This document shows, piece by piece, positions 36,246 through 45,300 of a stretch of 64,000 bases of DNA. The stretch comes from Prevotella sp. P5-92. GTDB taxonomy: Bacteria > Bacteroidota > Bacteroidia > Bacteroidales > Bacteroidaceae. Within the stretch, counting starts at the first letter, position 1. Each line of letters begins with the position of its first letter. Under the pieces are notes generated by a model. That model was not told the origin of the DNA, searched no databases, and saw nothing but the letters and a program-made list of their open reading frames with translations. Made by a program: the position numbers and the translations under genes. The stretch lies in assembly GCF_002251245.1 (NCBI RefSeq), contig NZ_NPJG01000125.1, positions 124,001-188,000 of the forward strand, in the 5' to 3' direction.

Positions 36246-37121
36246 ATGCTGAAAATAGAAATTGACGAAGGAAGCGGATTTTGTTTTGGTGTCACCACTG
36301 CCATAAAAAAGGCGGAGGAAGAACTCGCCAACGGCTCAAACCTATACTGTCTCGGAGATATTGTGCACAACGGCATGGAATGTGAACGGCTGAAACGCAT
36401 GGGACTCACCACCATCAACCACGACGAGATGAAACAGCTCCACAACGCAAAGGTGCTGTTGAGGGCTCACGGCGAGCCGCCAACAACCTACGCCCTTGCC
36501 ATTCGGAACGAGATAGAGATAATCGACGCCACCTGTCCGGTAGTGTTACAGCTGCAACGCCGCATATGCCGCCAATATGAGTGCTGCCCCGACGCACAGA
36601 TAGTCATCTTCGGCAAACCGGGACACGCCGAGGTGTTGGGACTCGTCGGACAGACACAGAACCATGCCATCGTGATAGCGCATTTTGAAGATGTGAAAAA
36701 ACTTGACTTCACACGCGACATCTACCTCTACTCGCAGACCACCAAGTCGCTCGACGAGTTTCATCGCATCATCGACTACATACAGACCCACATCTCTCCC
36801 ACTGCCACATTCCGCAGCTTCGACACCATTTGTAGGCAAGTGGCTAACCGCATGCCCAACGTGAGCAACTTCGCACGCCGACACGACCTCGTGCTCTTTG
36901 TATGCGGACGCAAGAGCAGCAACGGCCGAGTGCTTTTCGACGAATGTCGGCGCGTCAACCCCAACAGCCAGCTCATAGAAGGTCCTGAGGAGATAAAGAA
37001 AGAATGGCTAAAGGACGTGACCACCATTGGTATCTGCGGTGCCACCAGCACTCCGAAATGGCTTATGCAACAGTGTCGCGAAGCCATCATCAACGGTATT
37101 AATACAGATCCTGACAGATAA
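36246..37121 (+). CDS. ispH: 4-hydroxy-3-methylbut-2-enyl diphosphate reductase
   Basis: A 291-aa [4Fe-4S] enzyme doing the last step of the non-mevalonate isoprenoid pathway, producing IPP and DMAPP. The three cluster ligands are visible: C13 in GSGFCFGV, C97 in DATCPVV and C196 in FDTICRQV. HNGMECERLKRMG (about 41-53) and HGEPP (about 75-79) carry the conserved substrate histidines. GATSTPKWL near the C-terminus is the conserved diphosphate-binding end. The polyprenyl synthase at 6514 uses its products. Last gene of the run; the 96 bp to the next gene hold nothing recognisable. Confidence 0.95.
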   Translation: MLKIEIDEGSGFCFGVTTAIKKAEEELANGSNLYCLGDIVHNGMECERLKRMGLTTINHDEMKQLHNAKVLLRAHGEPPTTYALAIRNEIEIIDATCPVVLQLQRRICRQYECCPDAQIVIFGKPGHAEVLGLVGQTQNHAIVIAHFEDVKKLDFTRDIYLYSQTTKSLDEFHRIIDYIQTHISPTATFRSFDTICRQVANRMPNVSNFARRHDLVLFVCGRKSSNGRVLFDECRRVNPNSQLIEGPEEIKKEWLKDVTTIGICGATSTPKWLMQQCREAIINGINTDPDR

Positions 37122-37217
37122 GAAACGGCATTAAAGCAGATTCTAACACATAAAGAACGTAGTTAGAGCGGTTTCACAGTCAGAAGCACTACCCGATAGC
37201 TGACGTCCGGGAGCATC

Positions 37218-37796
37218 TTAAGAGAGCAATCGTCTCGCTGCCTTGCGGCATCTCTTTTCTTCCTTCTCCGAGAGGAGGGTGTTGCGTTTTGTGCCGCCCT
37301 TCTCCACCGTTGCCACGATCTTGAATCCGCTATATCGGCATATCTCCTTCATCGCCCTTATGGCTCCATGACTCTGATGCATCAAGATGTTAAACGGCCA
37401 TGGTGTCGTCGAGGTGCTCACAAGCACACAGCGTTTGCCCTTCAGCAGCGGCTTGGGAAATCCTACTGAGCTCTCGTCCATCAGTCCATAGACAATCCTG
37501 TCGAACAGCAGTTTCAGTGTGCCTGGCATATTGCCCCAGTAGCATGGAGCTGCCACGACAACAGCATCGGCTTCCTGTATCTTCGCCAACACGCGCTGGG
37601 AGTCGTCTTCAGGCATCACACAAAAGCCCGTGGAACGGCATTTCATACAAGCCACACATGGACGGATGTCGAGATGCTGCACATCCACCACCTCCACCTC
37701 GGCTCCATTGCTCTCAGCCTCATCTTTCATCACGCCTACCATTTGCGATATGTTACCCTTTCTCCGTGGACTCGCGTTTAAAATAAGCACTTTCAT
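37218..37796 (-). CDS. Iron-sulfur flavoprotein-like NAD(P)H-dependent FMN reductase
   Basis: A 192-aa flavodoxin-fold protein (MKVLILNASPRRKGNISQMV at the FMN phosphate loop; PCYWGNMPGTLKLLFDR about 93-109). Between strand 2 and helix 2 it carries C47-x2-C50-x2-C53-x5-C59, the compact cysteine motif of archaeal-type iron-sulfur flavoproteins, which binds a [4Fe-4S] cluster near FMN. Such proteins move electrons from ferredoxin or NAD(P)H to acceptors including oxygen. Physiological partner unknown. It is the last gene of a leftward group with DinB and DUF3237, 31 nt after the DUF3237 gene. Confidence 0.85.
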   Translation of the reverse strand: MKVLILNASPRRKGNISQMVGVMKDEAESNGAEVEVVDVQHLDIRPCVACMKCRSTGFCVMPEDDSQRVLAKIQEADAVVVAAPCYWGNMPGTLKLLFDRIVYGLMDESSVGFPKPLLKGKRCVLVSTSTTPWPFNILMHQSHGAIRAMKEICRYSGFKIVATVEKGGTKRNTLLSEKEEKRCRKAARRLLS

Positions 37797-37827
37797 CGTT
37801 TCAAATCGGTAATTATACTATCGTCAA

Positions 37828-38346
37828 CTATTTCACCTTCCAAACGTCGAGCAATATTGTGCCTGGAGCGCCAAACGACGGAGCACAGACGTATATGGCA
37901 TTATTGAGCCACGCATACTTACTGTCCATGGGAGCCTCAAACTTCGGCGCAGCCTTGAAGTAGAACGTATCGTTGCCCGAGGCATCCTTCCCTGTATATA
38001 CTATGCCTTGATTCCTTACGTGGATATACACGCCGTCGTCGGTCTTTATGGAGTATATGGCTTCGAGCGTTGTCCGCTTACCGTCAGCACTGATAAGCTG
38101 GTAGTCGGCACCACCCTTTTCTATTGTTCCACGCACGAGCGGACCTTCAAACGTACCGCCAGTGATGGGTATCACATGTCGTTTCCCGCTTTGTGTCTCC
38201 CCTACCGTATAGGCTTCGCCGAGGGTGACGTTGAGCTGCATAACAAACTCCATCTCGGGTGTGGCGGCCTTAGGCGTAACTGTCTGCGCCTGGCAAGCAT
38301 GTGCGCAGAACACGAGCAATATAGATAATAAAAATGTCAATATCAT
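37828..38346 (-). CDS. DUF3237 family exported protein
   Basis: A 172-aa protein with a signal peptide (MILTFLLSILLVFCAHACQAQ) and a DUF3237 beta-barrel: VMQLNVTLGEAYTVGETQSG, RHVIPITGGTFEGPLVRG, DGVYIHVRNQGIVYTG. The start at 38346 is preferred over 38412: an AAAGGAGG Shine-Dalgarno sequence lies 8 nt upstream, and the longer frame would overlap the DinB gene. Shine-Dalgarno sites are rare in this phylum, so this one stands out. Function unknown; 13 nt downstream of DinB. Confidence 0.82.
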   Translation of the reverse strand: MILTFLLSILLVFCAHACQAQTVTPKAATPEMEFVMQLNVTLGEAYTVGETQSGKRHVIPITGGTFEGPLVRGTIEKGGADYQLISADGKRTTLEAIYSIKTDDGVYIHVRNQGIVYTGKDASGNDTFYFKAAPKFEAPMDSKYAWLNNAIYVCAPSFGAPGTILLDVWKVK

Positions 38347-38359
38347 GTCGTGGCCTCCT

Positions 38360-38857
38360 TTACTTAAGCAGATCGTTAATATGTCCGAAGTGCAGATTAA
38401 GATGATTGACATATCCGCGTATCATGGCATCGAGACTCACACGGCATCCCTCATAGTCTATCCAGTAGTTGTCGAGCTTTGTCTCGTCAACAGAGCGTAT
38501 CACATGACAGATATGCTGGTTGTATAGTTTCAGCAGCATCACTATCTGTTGCCAGTCTTCATGCTGATAGTCCTGAAGGGCTATCCAGAGGTCGTTGTCC
38601 TGCGTATAGTCGGGGAAGACGAGCATGCCCATCTCTGTATTTGGCATCGAGTGTCCGCAACGAGGGGCATATTGCAGTCTCACCATCCGCTGATGATTGT
38701 TTGACGCCGAGTCGATGAGATGTCCCACGAGCATCTTCACCGTGCGGTTCTGATGGTTTCTTTTCACGCTCACTTGCTCTTCTGTCAGCGAGAGTAGCAT
38801 TGGTATCTCGCGGTCCATCACCTCGTTGATACCGTCAATCACTTCTTGATAGTTCAT
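38360..38857 (-). CDS. DinB-like four-helix bundle protein
   Basis: A 165-aa DinB/YfiT-type protein, a family of metal-binding four-helix bundles acting as thiol-dependent transferases or hydrolases. Candidate metal-binding histidines lie in LVGHLIDSASNNHQRM (about 43-58) and YNQHICHVIRSV (about 112-123), plus the C-terminal LNLHFGHI. Substrate unknown. First gene of the leftward trio DinB-DUF3237-flavoprotein, with a promoter box 38 nt upstream. Confidence 0.82.
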   Translation of the reverse strand: MNYQEVIDGINEVMDREIPMLLSLTEEQVSVKRNHQNRTVKMLVGHLIDSASNNHQRMVRLQYAPRCGHSMPNTEMGMLVFPDYTQDNDLWIALQDYQHEDWQQIVMLLKLYNQHICHVIRSVDETKLDNYWIDYEGCRVSLDAMIRGYVNHLNLHFGHINDLLK

Positions 38858-38895
38858 ATTACTCTATGTTTTATTTATTGTTCAAAATTCCGCTG

Positions 38896-38903
38896 CAAAG
38901 TTA
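38896..38903 (-). promoter_or_regulatory. -7 promoter box (TAACTTTG) of the DinB operon
   Basis: The minus strand reads TAACTTTGCAGC, an exact TAnnTTTG box, placed 38 nt upstream of the DinB ATG. It is the last core-genome signal before the repeat-flanked island. Confidence 0.65.
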
Positions 38904-38983
38904 TGACGTTATTGCCAATAATCCAAGTAAATGGGACAGAATGACTTGAAATGTGACGAAAGGACGAGCATTTGAATAGTTTT

Positions 38984-39068
38984 CGAGCGTATTCAGTTGA
39001 CGAGCGTATTCAGTTGACGAACGTATTCAGTTGACGAGCGTATTCAGTTGACGAGCGTATTCAGTTGA
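38984..39068. repeat. 17-bp minisatellite, 5 exact tandem copies (left island flank)
   Basis: Five head-to-tail copies of CGAGCGTATTCAGTTGA at 38984, 39001, 39018, 39035 and 39052; only the third differs, by one base. There are no unique spacers, so this is not a CRISPR. Its reverse complement contains CAACTGAATAC, also found in the 24-bp array at 50966-51133. Confidence 0.95.
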
Positions 39069-39110
39069 CGAGATGATTGCACAGCTCCCGACGATGGCGA
39101 TTGCGCCAAT

Positions 39111-39282
39111 GCCGCTTTTCTTTTGCAAAGAAAATGCAAATCGAGAGCAGAACTTGCCAAGCTTGCTTGAGCAATTATGCCGAGATGCCGCTTATCTTCT
39201 GCAAAGAAAATGCAAATCGAGAGCAGAACTTGCCAAGCTTGCTTGAGCAATTATGCCGAGATGCCGCTTATCTTCTGCAAAG
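39111..39282. repeat. 76-bp tandem repeat (2.3 copies) with a promoter box at its right end
   Basis: Unit 1 is 39111-39186, unit 2 is 39187-39262, and 39263-39282 begins a third. The units are nearly identical over GCAAATCGAGAGCAGAAC and TTGCCAAGCTTGCTTGAGC. On the minus strand a TACCTTTG box at 39278-39285 would fire leftward through the array. A 68-codon minus-strand frame (39044-39250) runs through the repeats but looks like repeat read-out, not a gene. Confidence 0.85.
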
Positions 39283-40395
39283 GTAGTAATTTTTTTCTAA
39301 TTTGCAAGTCTTTACTTAATTTTCTTCTTCTTCTTTAACATTCTTTTATAATATACTTTGTATATTATAATATCTCAGAATGTCCTAAGATATCTGTCTA
39401 ACTACGTAAATATATTTTCTTAGTTTGAGAATTTTTTTTTTCGTTTGGAGTCAGTTTCGAGGCTGCCACACTGCTTTTAAAGTGTTAATATAACTAAATA
39501 TTGGCCTAAAGAGAGGTGTCTTTATTTTGAAGCAGCAATCAGACTCGAAACGACCACGATTAGACTCAAAACGACCACGAAAAACATCAATTTTTGCAGA
39601 AAAACTATGGTTTTTCACCTATTTTTAGCTTAAAACAGGTGGTTTTTAGCCCATTTTTTAGCTGAATTTGGCAATTTGGCAATCAAATCTTTTGACATTA
39701 CTATCTAATACATTATTTAAACATCTGATATATAGACATTTAACTATTATAAAATATGAAAATATCGTACTATTGCCAAATTGCCAAATTCAATGGGGGT
39801 GCATGTTTCGGTATTAATAATAAATAATATATAAATATATTATTTATTATTATGTATATTATACTATCAATCTGCAACAGGGCAGATGCACAATGAAAAA
39901 AGTAATTTGGCAATTTGGCAATTTGGCAATTTGGCCGCTAATAGGAAAAACTAAGTATATAATATGCTGTACTACAGTTGCTTAGCTAAATTTACAACCT
40001 AAAAACACCCAAAAAAAGCCATCTGAATTTGGCCAAAATTGCCAAATTCACGTCAAAAACTGCCATTTTTAGGCCAAAAATAGAGGTTTTTAAGGCTAAA
40101 ATTGCCAAATTCACGTCAAAAATTGCCAAATTCACGTCAAAAACAGCCATTTTTTAGGCTAAAAATTGAGTTACCTTAAGGCTAATATAGATACGCCAGT
40201 CTCGTTTATAGTTTGCCTTAGCCAATGTGTTACGAGGTATAGCATAACTAATACCGCAATGATATAGTTTTTTTACCTTTGTTCATTGCACACGTCATTT
40301 ATTAACGAGTGCAAAAATACAAAATCAAATCGAATACACAAAATATTGCTCGTAAAAAGTTGACTATTAGTTAATTATTTCAAAATCTTCTGACC
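39283..40395. other. Gene-free, AT-rich spacer with TTGGCAA/TTGCCAA repeats
   Basis: About 1.1 kb without a credible gene. It holds about ten copies of TTGGCAA or its complement, some stacked head to tail (39664-39684, 39776-39790, 39903-39930). Three copies of a 21-bp unit containing GCCAAATTCACGTCAA lie at 40038-40058, 40101-40121 and 40122-40142. A 21-bp-period duplication of AGACTC(G/A)AAACGACCACGA is at 39541-39581. Two promoter-like boxes face each other near its right end: TACCTTTG (+) at 40274-40281 and TATTTTTG (-) at 40312-40319. Neither leads into a recognised gene. Confidence 0.7.
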
Positions 40396-40821
40396 TTAAC
40401 GGGACAGCAGTGTATGGATTTCATTATCTCCCTCATTATTAAATTGTCTTATATAGTCATCAGAAATGTATTTCCAATATATCTTATTATCATCTGCATC
40501 AACAGAAAAGAAAATACAAACTTCATTACGCATTCTCATGGCGTATGCGACAAAATAAGCTGGAATTTCTGCTTTATTCTTCCCTTTGTATTTTGATTTA
40601 TATGTCTTAGCTTGAATAAATATATTTCCTATGGGATAATTGCTTTCTTCTATCAACTGAATAAACCCATCAATATTTGATGTCTTGTCATGATATTTTA
40701 TTTCATCTATAATCGCTCTTGAATTGCAAAAAACATTACAGATACATAAATAAGACTTCCTATCCAAAAAATCATTTGGATTTGTAACTTTCCTAGGAAT
40801 GAAATTTGTTTCTTCTGCCAT
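40396..40821 (-). CDS. DUF4365-like protein, PD-(D/E)XK nuclease-type fold
   Basis: A 141-aa protein matching the DUF4365 pattern: SNIDGFIQLIEE (D51), then GNIFIQAKTYKSKYKG with Q70-A-K72, spaced as the D...(D/E/Q)xK active site of PD-(D/E)XK nucleases. YFVAYAMRMRNEVCIFFSVD follows, the strand-helix that closes this domain. DUF4365 proteins are often seen in mobile and defence loci. It is the last gene of the island operon, 9 nt after the HNH gene, and both are clearly more AT-rich than the genes upstream. Nuclease activity is inference. Confidence 0.68.
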   Translation of the reverse strand: MAEETNFIPRKVTNPNDFLDRKSYLCICNVFCNSRAIIDEIKYHDKTSNIDGFIQLIEESNYPIGNIFIQAKTYKSKYKGKNKAEIPAYFVAYAMRMRNEVCIFFSVDADDNKIYWKYISDDYIRQFNNEGDNEIHTLLSR

Positions 40822-40830
40822 TATCTATAT

Positions 40831-41595
40831 CTATTTCCACCAGGGTTCGTATTGGTATTGTGGATTATCTTCTTTATCTTGCTTTGATTTATTACAATGT
40901 TCACAAGTAGTTTGAAGATTACAAGGGTCATTAGCGCCATACCTATTTAATGGCACGATATGGTCATAATTAACAGCATTTAAATGGGTATAAACATTAG
41001 TTAAATCTTTTCCACAGAAAACACATCTACCATGATCCCTGTGAAAAACTGCAAGTTTTGCCCATTGGGGAATAGAGCATCTTTTTATTGTCCCGTTCTT
41101 TTCTATTGATTCTTTCGGAAAATCAAAGTCTCGTTCCTCATTTTCATTTTTAATTAATGCAGCAACAATATTATTGAATCTTACTAAAAAAGGATGATTT
41201 GCGAAGAGACAATAGAAAACTTCATCAGTGATATACTGAAATAATTCTTGAAACACACTTTCGTTATTTTTGTACCAATGATAAAAAGCATCTTCATCGT
41301 CCTCGTCGTATTCAGTTTTATATTTTACTCCATAAGTATTTGCGATCTCGACCCATTTATAATAAGCATCTTCGTCATAGCAGTCACCGTATTTCCGATA
41401 CAAACGCCCATGGTAGTTAAGTAATTGCGTATAGATGTAAATATGCAGAAGACTAATCTTATTATATCGTATAACAGCATCTATAAGTTGTGTATTGTCG
41501 TAAGCCCAAAACATAGTTTCATCTTCCACCATCTTGTAAATGATGTCCGCAAATTCATATACATGATCAAATTTATAAGCTTCAAAACTAACCAT
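40831..41595 (-). CDS. HNH endonuclease
   Basis: A 254-aa protein. About 165 N-terminal residues are acidic, aromatic and unrecognised. The C-terminal HNH domain has IPQWAKLAVFHRDHGRCVFC with C191-x2-C194, the core NYDHIVPLNRYGAND (D211, H212), and CNLQTTCEHCNKSKQDK as the second zinc knuckle and helix. It is expected to be a metal-dependent DNA nuclease. In the same leftward operon as the methylase fusion, 79 nt after the 213-aa gene, and followed by the DUF4365 gene. The N-terminal part may sense or bind a partner (inference). Confidence 0.85.
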   Translation of the reverse strand: MVSFEAYKFDHVYEFADIIYKMVEDETMFWAYDNTQLIDAVIRYNKISLLHIYIYTQLLNYHGRLYRKYGDCYDEDAYYKWVEIANTYGVKYKTEYDEDDEDAFYHWYKNNESVFQELFQYITDEVFYCLFANHPFLVRFNNIVAALIKNENEERDFDFPKESIEKNGTIKRCSIPQWAKLAVFHRDHGRCVFCGKDLTNVYTHLNAVNYDHIVPLNRYGANDPCNLQTTCEHCNKSKQDKEDNPQYQYEPWWK

Positions 41596-41674
41596 ATTTA
41601 TAATTTGTAGATTGAATATTATTATATTGTCTTCCTAGTGCTATAAGAACCTTATTCGCAGACATTCGCTATTA

Positions 41675-42316
41675 TTATTTCATTATTTCAACTTTCCAAC
41701 CCATTTTTAGAGCTGTGTTAATCTTATCCAAGATTTTCTTTTTGTCTTTAGTGCTGCTGTGGGTAAGCACATAAAGCCCAGGTTCTACTTCGCGCTGGGC
41801 ATGACCATATTTTTTATCCTTTGTTGTGGAAACCACGTTGATGCGACAAAATTTGACATCCAGTTCTCGAACTTTTAACAAGCCTGCCTCAATAATTGCA
41901 GAGGTGAATGTGGTGGCAGCATCGTGTTCCTGAAGAATAGAACCGTCTTTTCTACGGATACATAAACCTGTTTTGGGAGCAATCTGCGTTCTCTTGGTTT
42001 TCCTTGGGCCAAACTCCTTGTGTTCCACTTCAGGATCTGCCTCCAGTCGCTTGGCATCAATCAGTTCTGTGATGTTTGTCTTACGTGACAACGATACGCT
42101 AATAGGCATTCCTGGATGATAGTCAACTACCAACACCAATTCACGTTGCACCTGTTTCAATGCAGGCTCAATGGTCTCTGTTACTACCGGAAGAATCTCT
42201 TTTTTGATGATGTCTTCTTCCAATTCACTTACCTGTCTCTCCAAATCCTCATTCAGAGAGAGACCTTCTTTCCGCAACGTTTCCATTGCCTTGTATAAAT
42301 CGCTGAGTCTTGACAT
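41675..42316 (-). CDS. Unrecognised 213-aa protein of the methylase operon
   Basis: I cannot assign a family. The N-terminal 60 residues form a likely coiled coil (LYKAMETLRKEGLSLNEDLE, then acidic/basic heptads). The middle holds MPISVSLSRKTNITELI. The C-terminal 100 residues look like one alpha/beta domain: LCIRRKDGSILQEHDAATTF, SAIIEAGLLKVRELDVKFCR and GLYVLTHSSTKDKKKILDKI. There are no metal-binding clusters or membrane segments. Its start is 3 nt after the methylase-SIR2 stop, so it is tightly coupled and probably a partner of that protein. Candidate roles are DNA or nucleotide recognition; nothing in the sequence decides. Confidence 0.7.
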   Translation of the reverse strand: MSRLSDLYKAMETLRKEGLSLNEDLERQVSELEEDIIKKEILPVVTETIEPALKQVQRELVLVVDYHPGMPISVSLSRKTNITELIDAKRLEADPEVEHKEFGPRKTKRTQIAPKTGLCIRRKDGSILQEHDAATTFTSAIIEAGLLKVRELDVKFCRINVVSTTKDKKYGHAQREVEPGLYVLTHSSTKDKKKILDKINTALKMGWKVEIMK

Positions 42317-42319
42317 AAG

Positions 42320-45300
42320 CTATATAACATTGTAATTGTTCTGTGATTCTTTTTCTATTAATGGGGTCACAAGCTGTGTAAGTTCATCAAAAGAACTACA
42401 TTCCTTAAGTTTCAAAGTAGAACTATTCCACCAACCTTCTATATATCGTTTGACATAACCTTCTATGCTTCTACGCGGGAACTCGCCAATTAGACTATCC
42501 ATCAGTGAACGATGAATGTTTAAATGGTAATTGGTGTTCTTTGCAAATGGCAGCCAAGTCTTGTGTAGTACTTCTTCATCTGCAATATCTATTACCTCTA
42601 TCTGATCAAGAGGGCGATACTCAGAAGAAAAGGCTTTTAACATCATCTGTTTTGCTTCTTTGTCGCTTTTGGGCGCACTATATCCCCAAATAGTAACAAT
42701 ACAAGCATATTCCAAATAATACTGTAACCTGTTCCAGGCATCTTGAATGTATATGTTCTGTGAATAATCCTTATTCTTAACCGGATATAGCAATCTCGGT
42801 GAAACCAATGGCTTACCACATTCCGAACAAAATCTGTTTCGATAAGGTTCATAGCGTTTGCAGTCCTCACACACCCCAACTTCAACACAGCTGTGCAGGA
42901 ATAACATCTGAGGCAAATCGTCTGTTATCTTATTCACCCGATTATAGGCTTGTATCAACAGCGGATCCCAATTAAACGTTGCTATGCAATCTTTGCTACG
43001 AAGTGACAAGATAAGATAATCATAGAGCGTTGGGGCTTCAGGGATCTGCATTTGTCGATAATGATCAACAATACCATCCTCTATTTGCCTAACTACATCA
43101 GTATATTCCGATTTAGAGGCCAATTCAGAGTAAATGGCTTCAATGTTATTACTTTTGGTCTCCAGTTTTACGCCATCCAACAAACCGTCTATCCCGATTT
43201 CATGCATAAAGTTTTCCATAACAGGACTCTGGCGACCATATTTATCCCCATAGGGAATGGTTGCCTTTGTCGCTCCAGCACCCAATATAAAAAGATGTGG
43301 TCGTGAACGCATTATCTCTGCTATGTCATTATCTTCTTGCTGTTCATACTCTTCTCGTGTAAATGGGGGATTGGGGTCTACAATGAGGACTTCATCGTAA
43401 GTCAGGCTGTAGAGGTGATAGACCTTCTTGTCTATCTCGTTTTCCAATGAGTTTGTTTCTGCCTGTGGATTCTCTTCTTTGGATATTAGGATTTTGTCTA
43501 CCAAAGAAATGAATCCCTGTTGTTTATTCTGGGAGACATGTTTTATAGGAAGTTCTCCAACGCTACGTGCTTGTATCTCAGAAAAAACTTTCTTTGTTGA
43601 TTTGTGTTCTGTTACATAATAGAAATTCAAAAGTTTTGAGTTAAGAAGGGCGAGAAGATATTTTAGTGAAATACATTTCTCTCCTTTTAACGTAACAACA
43701 ACAATAGTATTTAGAGCATAATATTGGTTGTTGTCATAGGTGAATATCAAATTTGCAGATACTCTTCTAAATAATAGTTTTTCAGGAACTTCGAAAATCG
43801 TTTTTGTTTTGCATGAATGAATTCTTTCTAAACAATAATCAAGATACTCCCCAGTCCAAGTTACTGAATATTTATTTATATTTCTTCCATCTAATAATCT
43901 ATAGTACTTTCCTGATGGATTATCTCGTTTTACAGATAGTGACTTGTCACCCTTTAATGCAATAGCTTGATTTATATTGCATAGATCTTTAAGTTTTATG
44001 GAGTCAAGAGCGACCTTGCTATTTAAATTATTTGACTTGAAACTAAAAGCAAATATAGGTGATGTCATAAATTCACTCTTTTGCTTAGTACAATTATAAT
44101 CAACAGAGTGTACATCACTAATATAATACGATATTTCGTAATCGGGTTGTTTGTGTTTAGAAACAATAAAGGTAACATTCTCCACTACAGCATTTTCGAA
44201 TGGCATTTTATCGTAAAACACAACTTTAAGAAGAGATGTCTCTTTAAGTAATAGTTTGCGAGTATCCTTATAGTATTCTTGCGTCAGTATCGTATTGGGA
44301 ATAATATAAGAAAGAACTCCATTATTAGCCGTAAGTTCAATACCAAGATGAGTGAAATAAATAAACGTATTTTGTCTTCCTCCAGAAGTGTTGTATCTCC
44401 TTTTTAAGTAGGCTCTATATGCCAATGGGGCAGATTTGTCTTTAGACAATTGATGGTATGGAGGATTACCTACAATAATATCAAATCCATCTTTAATACT
44501 AAACATCCATTCGCTATCAAAGAATGGTGAAGAAGCGTTCTGGTCGAACATATCCCATGAGTTCAGTTGTTTGGCTCCGTCATTGCCTACCGCACCTGAT
44601 TCTTCAAGTAATGCTGATAATTCCTGTCGGATTTCTGCTATGCGTTGGCGATACTTGCGCTTGGTCTTGACTGTTTTTGCACCGAAAATCTTATGACGGG
44701 CTTCCTTCATTTCCTCTTCCTTTTCTTTCACTTCATCCGTATCGAAAAGCGAAGCGTCAATCTTGTCCAAACCTATCAAGGTGTTGGCGGCAACGAATTT
44801 TGCTTCAAGATTGGGCAAAGGACGAATGCCGAAGTTGTCCGTCGGATTATCATTGGTCTTTTGGTCAACAACCAATGAGATAAAGAAACGGAGTTTGCTT
44901 ATCTGGATGGCAATAGGTTGGATATCTACACCATAGATGCAGTTCTCTATCAAGTAGAGCTTACGGGCATAGTCAGGGCGATTGATGCTTTCGTCGAAAC
45001 TACGCTCAATGTCCATCAGCAATTCCAACCGTTCTTCTGAAATGTTTCTCATAAGGGCTTCTTTTGTCTCGCCTACAGCCAGATTCAACATCATCTCTTT
45101 CCATTTGGAGTTGTCTGGGTCAATGCGCTGGAGGATATGCACCATCTGTTGCAGTATGCCCATTGGAAATGCGCCCGACCCACAGGCTGGGTCGAGTATC
45201 TTGCAGTTGTATAGCGACTGCATGATGGCATGACGTTGCTCCTCATTCAGCTCAAAAGGTTCGTCGGTATATTGGAGCAGTTTGCGGTATTCCGTTTCAA

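Noticed and set aside
38984..39068. Possible CRISPR array
   Set aside because: Units are contiguous 17-mers without spacers, and there are no cas genes. The same holds for the 24-bp array at 50966-51133.
39044..39250. 68-codon minus-strand ORF in the 76-bp repeat
   Set aside because: The peptide is just the repeat translated and then the 17-bp array; no family resemblance.
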